Shown: in pieces, positions 10,849-22,485 of the stretch
Layout: the number at the start of each line of letters is the position of its first letter
Numbering within the stretch: position 1 is the first letter of the stretch
Assembly (NCBI GenBank): GCA_019426215.1
Contig: CM033392.1
Coordinates: forward strand, 34,454,814 to 34,518,813
DNA from: Buddleja alternifolia
Lineage: Eukaryota > Streptophyta > Magnoliopsida > Lamiales > Scrophulariaceae
Direction of reading: 5' to 3'
Length of the DNA: 64,000 bases
Notes under the pieces: model-generated
Database searches by the model: none
Seen by the model: only the letters and a program-made list of their open reading frames with translations
What the model was told of the DNA's origin: nothing
Position numbers and translations under genes: made by a program

Positions 10849-12686
10849 ATATTATATTATGTGTGTGTATATGTATATATATACACACATATATACATAT
10901 TCCTTTATTACCAACTCATAACATTATTAAAAAAATATATTATTTTAATATCTTTTTCCCCATCATCATCACATTCATAACCAACTCAATCATTTCATAT
11001 ATCAAATCCTAATAAAAATCAACTTTATATCACATGTACACTACTTTCAATCAAATTCTAAAAATACATCCAAACAAACAAATAAAGTCAATATTTTCAC
11101 ACGAATTTCTGTAATACACATTCCCCAAAAAACCTCAGAATTCATTTCCGAAAACACAATCATACGGAGCCTTACATTTTGCATGTTCTATTAATCCTCG
11201 CGAATCTTTAACGGTACACTTGTTCCATCTCCAGATCATCAAGCAGGAATGGACTTTTGGAAATCTTCATCATCATCTCCTATGAGGTGGCTAGGCAGAG
11301 ACAATATGAATCCTTTTTACAGTCTTGTATTTTGGTGGAGAATTTCACATAAATTGAATTGTTGTGTGTTCTCTGACTTGTGTTGGAGAATTAAATAAAT
11401 CCTCCAACTTAAGTTTACCAGTACACGCCTATTAGGCTTATTGGACGCCCTATGTGGGATAACTTGACTCATTCAATTTAGTCCACTTAATTTAATCATA
11501 TCATATTTGATCCAATTAAATAAATACAGATTAAATTAATATTCTAATTTAAATAATTAATTAGCCCAGTTAATTAACTATTCAAATTAATTAATTTAAT
11601 TTACCATTGTTTAATCCAATTAAACAACCAATTAAATTAGTTGGTCCAATTAATTAATTTGTCCTATCAAAGGACAGATTACCAAAATACCCTCCAAAGA
11701 CAAAACTACGATTCCCGGTCTATTCCTTTATTCCTTTATAACGTGACTCTCTAGGTTTGTCTCGATTGGAAATAGGAGGATACCAAAGGATGTGGGTGAC
11801 GCCTAGCCAGCACCGTGGCCCCATATCATAGCCCAACCGAGTACGAAATGATACGAACCTCTAGATTATGAATAATGTATGAATATAAGAACTTCACTGA
11901 CGTATCCTGATCGAGTGAGAGTCATGGAATGTCAAACTCACAGGACTCGATGTTATGCTAAGAATCATAGTAACATGAGATTATGAAACTACCCTCCGTG
12001 TCAAACAGGAGTTAGTTCATGAGCTCTGGCCATAGACTTTAATCTCATTTACCCATGATCGCATAGGAAACTTCTCGTTTACTTTCAAGAAAGTGAATTT
12101 CTTCTTGCTAATCAGTTAAGACTACTACTTGCCCAGCAAGCCGCACATCGAGGTTGACCTCACCAACGGTGAATTAGATATGACTACTCTAATGACAGAC
12201 TTGAAGTGATTACTCAGGTCTAAGGCTCACGCATACTATCATAATCAGTAATCCAATCATTGACAGTTACTGACTAAAAACCCATGTGATCGGACTACTA
12301 CGAGCCATGTTCCAATACATTAATCGCATTAATGTATCTATAACACAAACTCCCATTATCCCATTGTGTTTGACAAGCACTCTCTATCAGAGCATTTGTC
12401 ATACAAATGCACATGAATCTCAATGCCTAATTGAGATTCTCCGACTTGCGAACAGTTTAACTGATCAAGTACCAAACCCTTCCAGTGCCTACCCCTTAAC
12501 TACTATAAGGAGTGGAAGGTCTGCCTTGATTAACATGGACATATTGTTCATTTAAGTGTTATAGATTCCATTAAGACTTATACGAACAATATACTAAATG
12601 CCTTTGTAGTAATTAAGGGTTGTACAATATAAACTAGTGCCTTATATTCTAATCTACTCGTTGGCATTGAGGGCACTTTCCCAACA

Positions 12687-12700
12687 ATCTCCCACTTGTA
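12687..12700 (-). other. Polypurine tract of copia E
   Basis: On the minus strand this reads acaagtgggagatt immediately before the LTR start TGTTGGG. The equivalent site of another family member is at 44126-44137. Confidence 0.8.
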
Positions 12701-14537
12701 CTCTATGCCAATTAGTATATAATACCCATCTTCTAAAGATTTCACTTTAGCACCGCCTATGATAGTGGCTTAGTGAGTGGGTCAGTCGTGTTATTGGCTG
12801 AGGTTCACTTTCTACAAGGCTACATTATCTTTTCCAATGATCTCTCAAAAGATGTTGTATTTCTCAGCTAAATGTAAACTCCCTCCTAGAGACCAATAGA
12901 AGTTCTATCACGAACTTCAAATCCAAACAAAATTCCTTGACCACCTCTAAGGCTCCAACGTAATTTTATATTCATTCTCAGTAATGGAGTAATTTGCTTG
13001 AGAATCTTCCAGGTTACTACTTCACAGTTGAGGGTGACTACAAACCCAAAGTGAAATTCTTTGTCAAACTTAAAATCTGAGTAAGTGCAAATTTCCACTA
13101 TCAGTTCCCTATGGACATAGAAGAAGAATACATCCTAAGTATACCCACTGCGCTTACTCACTAGGCAAGAGCCCTTTCCTAGATCTTCTATCCTAACTTC
13201 TTCGGGATTTATTCTAGGCAAAGGGCTTAGGAGGGCCCTATCATCCTATTTGCCCTATATCTGTGAACGAAAATTTTAAGGATGAAAGTGGTTAATCTGA
13301 AGTCTTTTGTGGAGTGTATGCTCGAGATTTATGTCTTGACTCATCTCAATGAGCTCATATCATTTCTCATTTGTAAAGCAACCTCTATATATACTACTAG
13401 AAATGATATCTAGCTTCCACTGGCCTTATTGCACACTGATGGTTCTTCTTTGTTTTTGACAATTTCATAATTCCCAATTATTTCATCAAAGTAAAGATTC
13501 CAACTACGAGAGGTCTGCTTAAATCCACAAGTGGATTTATACAGCCTGTAGAACTTATGAGAATCGGCCTCGGATGTGAAACTCTTAAGCTGTTCTTTGT
13601 GGATGCCCTTTTCAAGGAATCCATTCATGAATGACTCTTCATATCCAAGCGCCACTTTTTAATAATCTTAGTGTGTTATTATCGAAAGTAAGATTCTAGT
13701 GGATTTGATTATAGGTGTGTCAAAGGAACTTCCTCATAGTCAATTCCCTTCCTTTGACTACACCCTTTCGCCATTAGTCTGGCCTTGCCATTCGAATCAA
13801 TCTTTCTCTTGTAGATGTATTTACCTATGAGAGGTGCAATACTCTTGGAGAGATCTACTAGAGTCTTGGATTGATTCAAAGACATCTAATCCATCTTCAC
13901 TTTCATAGCCTTACACCTTCTCGTAGTGTCCATATTCACTGTCGATTTGTCATGCGTAGAGGGATTGTATCCATAGATCCCCTCTGCTATAGCATACAAC
14001 TTATGCTTTCCTCGTAGCATACGACCATATATGTCAAGCAGCTAAGACACTCTACCAGACCAAATCATTGGTGGTTGTGTTATAATGAGCATGGTTTGGA
14101 TTTCTTGAATAATAGTCTCCTAACGAGTTTTGTTTTGTTCTCATAGAACAATTTTTCTACGAACTTGACTTTCTCAAATGAACTTAGATTTGAGAATGGT
14201 GGTCCTCAAAGCTACAATGATCCTCCTATCATTATATAGGAAAAAGAGGTCTCCCATTGAATCATTTGAGACAACCAACAAAACGTCTTTTTGAGGACTT
14301 AGCCTCCAAATTCTTCACCTTTGTCCTTTATACGTAGGTTGGGTATCATCGTACCCTCACGTAATTAGGACTAGGTTTCCACTTGTGACATGTCTGATAT
14401 GTTGCATTAGGAATGAATTTGGAGGGATATCTATTCAAGATTCACCTATGAACAACGCATGACTCACTATGAACTGGGCGATTCCATGTAGTTTAGCATA
14501 GAATGCGTCATTTCCAACAATGCCTCATTCTTGCATA
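12687..14537 (-). pseudogene. copia element E pol remnant (RT, RNase H, integrase pieces)
   Basis: Read on the minus strand this is a shrunken copia pol. The clearest piece is 13655-13410 (81 codons), from the RT region that in the family reads MDVKTAFLNG; here it is degraded but keeps FMNGFLEKG and a stretch ending WNLYFDE. RNase H traces lie at 12700-13100, and the start of RT and integrase traces at 13700-14400. The total length (1.85 kb) is less than half of a normal pol, with many frameshifts. The right end is cut by the LTR that starts at 14538; the 5' LTR of this element is not in the window. Confidence 0.65.
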
Positions 14538-15106
14538 TGTTAGGATAATGTCCTCAAAAGCCACATGAGGATTAGTAAATGATAGGACATTATCAAAGTT
14601 GTAATTGTTTTAATCAAATTAATAAAAGGCATTATTAGTTATTTATTTATATATTGACATTTATATATTGTATTCAACTATAAGTCCATGAACAAAAGAG
14701 TTAACTCTCTAAGGCACTAGAAGAGTTTGGTACTTGTGTGCTAAATAAGTCGGCAAGTCAAAGGTTTTCAATTGGGCATTGGAAATAATGAAGACTTGTA
14801 TGATATAAGCTTGGACAAGAAAGGTGTCTGTCAATCACTAGGAAGAAAAATTGCATTTTTGGTACACTAATGTGGCCTGCACATTTTTTTGGTACATTAA
14901 TATGGGGTGGGGGGGGTAACAATTTGGGTACATTATTGGTAAAAAAACTGGAAATTTTAGTACATATCGCCGGAAATTGCTGATGTGGCCGCCGGAAAAT
15001 GTCAAAATTGGGGATTTTCCAAAATGTAGGGAAAATTGATGACGTGGTTGCCACGTGGACAACGAATTGATGACATGGCGGCCAATTGCACAAAGTTTAA
15101 AATTTT

Positions 15107-15178
15107 TGCTACTTGGGAGGTTTGAACCTTTGACATTTGAGCTGAGAATTAATAGTTCCACCACTACACCACATGCCA
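15107..15178 (-). other. tRNA-like segment in the left arm of element G
   Basis: On the minus strand it has a box-A-like TGGTGTAGTGG followed by a consensus box B, GTTCAAACC (15127-15119), at tRNA-like spacing. The cloverleaf is not convincing, so I regard it as tRNA-derived sequence and not a working tRNA gene. Confidence 0.5.
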
Positions 15179-15569
15179 CAACTTGATCTTTTTAGCTTCA
15201 ATTTATGTACTTATAACATTACTTCAATCTATGGCTTATCAATATTCTTCTCCAAAGTAATTTTATTTTTAACATTAGACTCTAACTTTAATGATATTAT
15301 AGTAAAATATATTACAAAATCTCAGAAAAAATAAAATATACTAAAAATACAAATACATATAAATATTTTAAAAGCAAACATATTTAAGTAGTAGTGAGTT
15401 TACAAAATTAATATTTTAAATATTTATTCATTGATATTAATAAAAATAATCATAATAATAATATATTAATATGTTTTAGTTAATAAATTATTATATAAAT
15501 TAATCTTCTAAATATGTTTCTCAATGATATTTTTCAAGAAATTTTTTATATCTAACATAATTTTTTAAA

Positions 15570-16255
15570 GAGAAAATAGCAGATACCCCCTCAAACTATG
15601 AGGTGATGTGCACTTTGCCCTCTGTCAAATATTCTTTAAAAAACATTTTAAAGAGAAAATACCACATACCCCCTCATAATTTTTTTTAATTCAAATATTC
15701 TTAATATTAACTTAACCCCCCTTGGTCAGATTCGGGAAAATTTTTACCCATTCATCGTTCAATTTAAATCATGCATATATTGGGATTTATTTGGATTTTT
15801 CTTGAAATATTATTTTTAGGTTTGAAATAAATAATTTTCAAATATGAAAATAAGAAAAATAAAAATAAATAAGAAAACAATGAAAAGAAGTATAAATTCA
15901 AATATTCATAATTTTTTAAGCACAAAAAATAAAAGTCAAAAATCCGAAAACACGAAAATAAATAAAATAATGAAAAAAAAGTATACGAATAAAAAAAATA
16001 AAAAATTAGTAAAAATTTTAAAAAATAAAAAAATCTGGTGATGTGCGCTTTGCTCCCTCACCTAGGAGGTGATGTGCGCTTTGCCCTCTCACCTATGCAG
16101 TTTGTAGCACTTTGCCCCCTGTGTGCTGCCCGAAGCTGACCGAGGGGGGAAAGTGCACATATATGATAGTTTAGGGTGTTGACTGCAACTTTTTATAGTT
16201 TAGGGGGCAAAGTGCACATCACCTAATAGTTTGGGGGGGTATCTGCTATTTTCTC
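15570..16255. mobile_element. MITE copy 2, Mutator-like, 9-bp target duplication
   Basis: It has the same termini as the copy at 2158: GAGAAAATAGCAGATAC and its inverse. It is flanked by exact TTTTTTAAA at 15561-15569 and 16256-16264. At 686 bp it is longer than copy 1, with an internal A/T-rich stretch and a partial second terminus near 15654. In copy 1 the extra block with tcagcttcgggcagcac is in the left arm; here the inverse block is in the right arm. Noncoding; the short ORF 15844-16041 is low-complexity AAA/ATA codons. Confidence 0.9.
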
Positions 16256-16360
16256 TTTTTTAAATAAGATGGACGTATATTTTTGGATATAATTTCTCCA
16301 TAAATAAAACAAACATATACAACTATTTAAATACTTTTATATATATGTACTTAATAAATA

Positions 16361-17323
16361 CTAGCGGCCGGGCACACTCGATGCGTGTGCAAAGAAAATA
16401 AATCATATAATAAATATATTAGGGCAAAGTGTGCAAAGAAAATAATTCATGTAACTGAAAAATTAGGAAAAAATGCAAATCTAGTCATATACGATAGACA
16501 TTTTAGTCTAACTATTTATAAAATTGCAAAATTAGTTTCATATTTTATAGCAAAATCATTAATTTGTCACGTGATCAGTAAGAATCTTAATGATATGTGC
16601 ACTCCATCCAATCTTGACAGATGAGACCAAAATTGCAAAATTTGTAAACAATTGAACGAAAATTGTAATCAATTTTATGGGATGAATATTAATGACAGAA
16701 AGGTAAACATTTCGAACATAGAGAACGAAATGAAAAAAAATAATGAATAATTTATATACCTGTCATCGAAGGCACAACTCAACTTACAGAAAAATATGTC
16801 ATAAACTCATTTTTCACTTCATTACACCATCTGAAATTGAATAAAGATTTTACAGTATAAAAAAATTAACGTGAGAAGAATTCATCCCCTACCGCAGAAA
16901 ATTTCAAAGAAAAAAGAAAGTTAAACTAAAATAAAACTCACTAACCGGCACATATATTTCCGATAAAGTAATCATATATCCCCAACAGATGAAGAGAGAT
17001 GATTCTTCAATCTCTTTTTAATCACATTATCAGATCCTGTGCTTTGGTTTCATATTTAAATAACTTATGATGGCAATCAAACTTCCATGGCATCCATCGT
17101 GGGCTGAGAACAAATAGTTAATTTATGAGAATTCATCTGGGATAAAGATGCTATTAAGTAGTTTCGTGAGAGTTGAGACGGTTGAATTCTCAGGAAGCAA
17201 TTTACAACTTTCCCATTTTATTTGCTATTGAATCACTTGGAGTATGAGGGCATATTAGGGAGTACACTTTTGGTTTCCCAAAGAAGTTATTCTAAGGCCC
17301 ACATTTTTAATAAATAGTATAGA
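16361..17323 (-). mobile_element. Non-autonomous Helitron
   Basis: On the minus strand it starts TCTATACTATTTATT (17323) and ends CTAG (16361). A 6-bp stem hairpin, GCACAC-loop-GTGTGC (16372-16390), lies just inside the end. It sits between A and T, with no target duplication. This is the full set of Helitron end features. No Rep/helicase coding is present in its 963 bp, so it would depend on a partner element. Confidence 0.85.
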
Positions 17324-17328
17324 TATGG

Positions 17329-17418
17329 ACTTAATCATCCTTAGCCTTCTAATTAAAAGTTTATCAAATGTAGTTTCATTTATAAATTTCTTAATCGTCC
17401 TTAGCCTTCTAATTAAAA
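17329..17418 (+). repeat. Two direct copies of a short A/T-rich unit
   Basis: The word cttagccttctaattaaaa occurs twice about 60 bases apart, directly beside the Helitron. This is probably a local duplication; nothing else is recognisable between 17420 and 17660. Confidence 0.6.
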
Positions 17419-17675
17419 ATATATATTATCCATATATGTGATAATTGTATATTTTATGATAAATTTGAGATAAAATAATTATATACTTAAAATATAATTT
17501 TTCTCCTTTTGTACACGAATTATTAATTATATCTTTTTGTGTAAATATGATTATAGTAATTATATAAATATTAGTATAGATATTTTTATATAAAATACCA
17601 ATAATTACATATTACTAAGGAATATACCAAAGTAATGGTATAAGTAATTAAACTAAAGCCAATTATAACAAGTTA

Positions 17676-17746
17676 TGGCATGTGGTGGAGTGGTTGAAGA
17701 GCTAAATTTTAGCTCAAAGGTCAAGTGTTCAAACCTCCCAAGTAGC
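17676..17746 (+). other. tRNA-like segment in the right arm of element G
   Basis: A box-A-like TGGTGGAGTGGT (17683-17694) is followed by a perfect box B, GTTCAAACC (17727-17735). It resembles the head of tRNA-derived SINEs. Its inverted partner is at 15107-15178. Confidence 0.5.
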
Positions 17747-19389
17747 AAAATTTTTAACTTTGTTCACTTGGTCGCCATGTCATCAATCTATAGTCCACAT
17801 GGCCGCCATGTCATCAATTCATTGTCCACTTGGCAGCCACGTCATCAATTTTCCCTCCATTTTGGAAAATCCCCAATTTTGACATTTTCCGGCGGCCACA
17901 TCAGCAATTTCCGGCGATATGTACTAAAATTGCCAAGTTTTTGACCAATAATGTACCCAAATTGCTACCCCCCATATTAGTGTACCAAAAAAACTTGCAG
18001 GCCACATTAGTGTACCAAAAATGCAATTTTTCCATCACTAGGAAGTAGTGAAGAACTTATATCATAGGTGCACTGATGGAGATGGTGCCACTCAGACATG
18101 ACTCGCATCTATTCTGTCAAATGTGTTTTCACTCTTTGACAGTCAATGACAGAGTTGATTAATTTTAATAGGTGTGTCTGAACTTTAAACTTGAGGAACC
18201 GAGTTGAAGATATACTTGTGACGTTAGGTTCGTCATTAGAGTAGTTAGGCTCAATTCACCCTTTGGTGGGTCAACCTCGAACCGAAACCTAATGGGCAAG
18301 TAATATTCTTAACTATTATCCAAGATAGGATTCATTTCCTCGTATGTGAGCGAGGAATTATCCTATGCAATTTATAAGTAAGTTAGATTTTAAAGTCTTT
18401 GGCCAAAGCATGCGATGATCTGGATTTATTATAAATATAGCATAGCATCAAGTTAGTGAGTTTGACTAAAACCATGACTCTCACTTGATCGGGATAAGGA
18501 AACGAAGAGTTTGTATTCACACGGTATTTACAATTGGAAGGTAAAAATGATCTAATCATTTTATCTTATTTGCGTTAAAATATGTACTACGTGACTGGCT
18601 AGGTGGGTCCTATATTCAATGGAATTCTCCCATTGCCAAATATAGATGAACCTAAAGAGTCACGCTGAAAAAGAAAAATTTAATGGAAAATGGAATTTTT
18701 TCTTCTGGTAATATTTTAAGTTGGATACTTAAAATTAAATAAATAGAATTAATTTTTTGAAAATAAGTTAATTATTTTTTATTTAATTAATATAATATTT
18801 CTTTGAGAAATATAATTAATTAAATGAGTTATCTATTATTTAATTGAATTAATTAATTAGTTGCATTAAGTTAATTAATTAAATAATAGCATAAACTAAG
18901 CACAAAATTAATACACCATGCGGCACAATAAACCCTATGAGGGACGGCCACTAAGAGTAGTTAATGGTCTTAGTTTGAGTCTAAAGCAATGACGTAAGTG
19001 ATATAAATATCACTTTAGTCATAAGCCTAGGTCACAAGTTGTATGACAAACACCACAAGAGAAAAAATCCTCTCCCCTTCTCTCTCACTAGCCGTCGCCT
19101 ATTGCAAGGAAAAGGAGGAGGATTTTTTCCATCAAGTTATTCCGGCGAGAGGATTTAGAGGCAGCACACTTGGACTATTTGGATCAATATTCTTTCAGCC
19201 GGTGATTTTTGCGAAGATTTAAAGAAGCCAAATTCATAGGATTTGTCAACCACTTCGCGACAACGGGTAATAATTATTAAACCCTATCGTACAAACGTGT
19301 GAATTAACCCCAAGATTGATCCTGTCAAAGGAAAATCCAAATTTTTTTAATTCACGTTTTCCGCTGCGTTTGGTTGATTTCCCCAACAG

Positions 19390-19402
19390 TGGTATCTGAG
19401 CC
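19390..19402 (+). other. Primer binding site of copia A, initiator tRNA-Met type
   Basis: TGGTATCTGAGCC, one mismatch to the copia consensus, starts one base after the LTR end. Confidence 0.85.
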
Positions 19403-20407
19403 AAGTCATGGGGTTCAGCATATGTAGTTTATGTGATATAGATGCATGATTCATAGGTTTTTGTTAATGCATGATTAGATATGTTGATTTCATGTTATTC
19501 GTGTTTTTGAGAAATTATTTATTTTTCGTTCGTTAGAAATTAATAAACATTGGATTTTATGTAATTTTGATGTGATGGATTTGAAAAATTGCAAATGCCG
19601 GTGTTGACCCATCGTCGTGGCCGCGACAGGGCGCAAGCACAACACGCAGATGGGCTCGCATCAAAGTGGGCTCGATGCAGTGTGTATTAACACACAGGTT
19701 TTTGCAAACCCGACCCGGGTCAATTATTAAATAATATTTCTTATTTGATTTTGATTAAAATTAGATTTTAATGCAAAATAAATAATATTAATTCTTTAAT
19801 AAGGTTAATTTTATTTCCATCTAATCTAATGTTAATTAAAGTTAGACTTTGAATTCAATTGGATTTCTTCTATTGTGAAATTAATTTAATGAATTAAATT
19901 GGATTTCTTTTATTAAAATGTGATTTTATTAGAAAATTAATTGGAGTTCAATTAAACTGAATTGTCAAATAGAATTAAATAAATTATTTTTTCTCAAGAA
20001 TATGAAAAACAATGATTAAAATTAGAATTTAATAAGAAATTATCATATATGTTTTTCGTGTGTTGTGTGGAAAATATCATGTTTGACATGTTATGTGATG
20101 GGAGACTTGATTCAAGAACTTAGGCTCATTTTTTAATTTGAATTTCTTTTTGATGGGTTGTAAAGGCCATTTTGAGACTATTTTTATTTTCTTTCTAGAT
20201 AAATTTTGTATAGGTGAAAAATATTGAAATGTAATAGTTAGAAATAGAATAGGCCCAATGGAGAAATTCAAGTCGAGCCATGGAGATTCAAGAAAGAGCT
20301 TTGGAAGCTTGAATATAGATTCCTTTTTATTATTTTATGATTGAAACATTGGCTTGTTTCAATCTAGGAAATATAGTCCATGAATCATGTGTTGTTAGCG
20401 TTCTAGG
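19403..20407 (+). other. Leader of copia A
   Basis: Noncoding, mostly A/T-rich, with a GC-rich block at about 19600-19690. The N-terminal half of gag is missing: the first recognisable gag codons are at 20408, in the middle of the gag domain, so a deletion has joined leader to mid-gag. Confidence 0.55.
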
Positions 20408-21412
20408 ATGAAGAAAGGAGAAATGGCTGGGGACCATGTCCTAAAAATGATTTCAAAAATTGAAAGGTTAGAGGCCCTCGACTTTAACATGGACCCACAA
20501 CTGCAAACTGATCTCATCTTGCAATCACTTCCAGACTCCTTTTCTGAATTCGTAGTGAACTTCAACTGCAACGAGATAGAGTGCAATTTGGCTGGGTTGA
20601 TGAACAAGCTAAATACTGCTCAATCTCAGATGAAGCCAAAGGGGAAAGAGGCCCCATTGGTCATCACTTGTAAGCCTAAAAACAAGAAGAGGAAGGAGAA
20701 AACTAAGAAGGCCAACAGCACACCGAGTCTACAAGTCAAGTTTGACAAAGGAAAACACAAAGCTCATAAAGTAATGAAGAGGAAAGGACCAAAGGAAATG
20801 AATAGGTGCCTTCACTACAGTGAGCTAGGCCACTGGAGAAGGGAGTGTCCAAACTTTGTCAAAGGTGCACCAGGTGTGGAACTTTTTGTTTTAGAAACTA
20901 ATTGTTCTGTAACTGTATTTTCTACTTCGTGGATACTTGATTCTGGAGCTAGTGCTCACGTTTGTCTAATGAATCAAGATCTGCAGCGAAGTAGAAAACT
21001 GGAGCATGGAGAGGTGCTGATCAGTGTTGGCAGGGGGCAGAGTGTCGCGGCTTCTCACAGTGGATCAACTTCTTTGTGTTTATCATGTGGACATGCTTTA
21101 AATTTAAAGGATGTTTTGGTTTTGTCAAGGGGGCTTAAAAACATTACTTCAACTCCTGTTTTGGTTAGGAACGACTATGTTTTTCGATTCATTGACAGTA
21201 CTTGCAGCATTTTATTTCATAATAATATTGTTGGAACAACTACTTTAGTCAATGGCCTCTATTACTTAAACATGCAAAATGAGTGTATTGCTAGTGTTAT
21301 CTCAAAGAAGCTTGGTAGGCCAAGTACTAACCTGAGATTAAAGTGGCATCTTAGACTAGGTCGTGTCGGGGAGCGAAAAATACACAAGATGGAGAAAAAT
21401 GGGGTTAATTAA
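20408..21412 (+). pseudogene. copia A gag (C-terminal half), protease, gag-pre-integrase
   Basis: This 334-codon frame covers the later part of the gag domain (about residues 1-80, with DLILQSLPDSFSEF), a lysine-rich linker, and a zinc knuckle at about residue 134. There CX2C has become CX2Y (CLHYSELGHWRREC), so the zinc site is broken. The aspartic protease follows with WILDSGASAH (about residues 176-185). The start of the gag-pre-integrase domain (KWHLRLG) is at about residue 312. A frameshift near 21370-21410 ends the frame. Gag would form particles and protease would mature them, but the lost gag N-terminus and zinc site argue against function. Copia lineage related to Tork/TAR types; exact clade not certain. 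Confidence 0.8.
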
Positions 21413-22179
21413 CCCATTGGGATCGGATCCCTATCCAACTTGTGAATCTTGCATCAAAGGCGAGATGGCTAAATCACCGTTCACTGGGACTTTTGAAAGA
21501 GGCACTGAAGTATTAAGACTTATGCACACCAACGTTTACGGACCATTTGGAGAAATGGTTCGTGTAGGTTTCCACTATTTCATTACTTTCACTGATGACC
21601 AGTCAAGGTATGGTCTTGTGTATGTAATGAAATATAAGTCTGAATCATTTGGTAAGTTCAAATAATTCAAGGCCTTGGTGGAAAAACAAATTGTCCATCA
21701 TATAAAAGCCACTAAGACCGGATCGTGGAGGTGAATATATGAGTGACAAGTTTGATCAGTTCCTAAAGGAATATGGGATCATATTGCAACTCACACCACC
21801 AACAACACCATAACTAAATGGCGTAGCATAACATAGGAATCGAACACTATTGGATATGGTTTGATCTATGCTCAGCTACACTAATTTACCCATTTCTTTG
21901 TGGGGACATGCACTACTCACAACTGTTCATATCTTGAATAGATGTCCTTCCAAATTCGTTCCTAAGACCCCATATGAGATATGGAGAAATAGGAAACCAA
22001 ACCTTAAGTATATTAGGGTTAGGGGATGCCCTGCCTACATCAAGAAGACAAAGGCAAAGAAATTGGAAGTTGTGTCCTTTAAAGGATATTTTACCGGTTC
22101 TCCCGAGCATTCCATGGAATACATTTTCTACATGCAAGATTATCAAACGATCATTGTGTACTACAAGCGCACTTTTTAG
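21363..22179 (+). pseudogene. copia A integrase, broken
   Basis: The HHCC end (CESCIKGEMAKSPF) and the first catalytic Asp region lie in the frame 21363-21665, which is shifted relative to the preceding frame. The segment 21666-21865 continues the core but has several stops. One is TAA at 21829-21831, at the codon where the copia DD35E glutamate should stand (after NGVA, before HRNRT). The C-terminal part is open again at 21868-22179 ([20 protein letters not shown] and on). No functional product is possible. Confidence 0.8.
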
Positions 22180-22485
22180 AAGATGAATTCTTTCTTGAAG
22201 GTGGTGCGAGTAGGAAATTGTTCTTAATGAACAAGATGAAACGCCTAAGGAGACAACTGTTCAAGAAACACACACTGAACCTGTTGAAATAAAACCAACG
22301 TTGCGAAGATCAAGTAGAGTACCAAATCAACTTGATAGGTACTATGGGTATCTGCTAGAAGAGGAACCAGATGTTCACACTATAGCAATGGAAGTCCAAG
22401 AGTCAACCCTACTACTTGTGATCAAGCAATGATGGACATCGACACTGCAAAGCGGCAAGGAGATATGTAGGCAGAGATAGACTCT
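22180..22485 (+). other. Linker between integrase and RT of copia A, decayed
   Basis: This stretch corresponds to the poorly conserved region between integrase and RT. The traces LRRSSRVPNQ (around 22300) are typical of copia polyproteins. Frames are shifted and stops occur. Confidence 0.5.

Larger units (their letters stand above)
8699..11171. mobile_element. PIF/Harbinger-type non-autonomous DNA element
   Basis: The ends are GGCCATGTATCGTTGTG and, inverted, GGCTCCGTATGATTGTG (about 12 of 17 matching). They are flanked by the 3-bp duplication TTA at 8696-8698 and 11172-11174. Removing the element restores the copia LTR alignment. A TTA duplication with GG-starting ends indicates PIF/Harbinger. 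No transposase is present. The interior is A/T-rich, with a run of 13 C at 9666-9678, a CTCGAG-rich patch near 9245-9295, and the foldback element at 9766-10848. Confidence 0.85.
8579..12686 (-). mobile_element. 3' LTR of copia element E, split by a Harbinger-type insertion
   Basis: The LTR pieces are 8579-8695 and 11175-12686. They align in order with the uninterrupted LTR at 42126-43780: the first 115 bases match its left end (tattgggaatc), and the second piece resumes exactly where the first stopped. The right end is cccaaca at 12686, followed by a minus-strand polypurine tract, so this is the 3' LTR of a minus-strand element. It starts TA rather than TG in plus orientation. Confidence 0.85.
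14844..18033. mobile_element. Element G: long terminal inverted repeat element with tRNA-like segments
   Basis: The arms (about 14844-15190 and 17665-18033) are near-perfect inverse copies starting RGAAAAATTGCATTTTTGG. They are flanked by ATCACTAGGA at 14834-14843 and 18034-18043. A 10-bp duplication with such long arms suggests a Mutator-like origin. Each arm contains short repeats around gccatgtcatcaa (three units in the right arm, two in the left) and a tRNA-like inner end. The interior holds a MITE (15570-16255), a Helitron (16361-17323) and A/T-rich filler. No transposase is present. Apparent ORFs at 14758-15179 and 17675-18048 are the same arm sequence read on opposite strands. Confidence 0.85.
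14538..19388 (+). mobile_element. 5' LTR of copia element A (enlarged by nested insertions)
   Basis: It begins TGTTAGGATAATG and ends CCCCAACA, followed directly by the PBS. True LTR sequence is 14538-14843 plus 18044-19388 (about 1.65 kb), the usual size for this copia family; the rest is an inserted long-TIR element. The LTR is distantly related to the one at 44138-45889 but too different to be its partner of the same insertion. A TATA-like gatataaatatc occurs near 19000. Confidence 0.85.

Noticed and set aside
14758..15179. Two overlapping minus-strand ORFs and similar ORFs at 17675-18048
   Set aside because: They are the same inverted-arm sequence of element G read on opposite strands, with low-complexity content and no domain.
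17676..17746. Functional tRNA gene
   Set aside because: Box A and box B words are present but I could not fold an acceptor stem or a convincing anticodon arm; better described as tRNA-derived.
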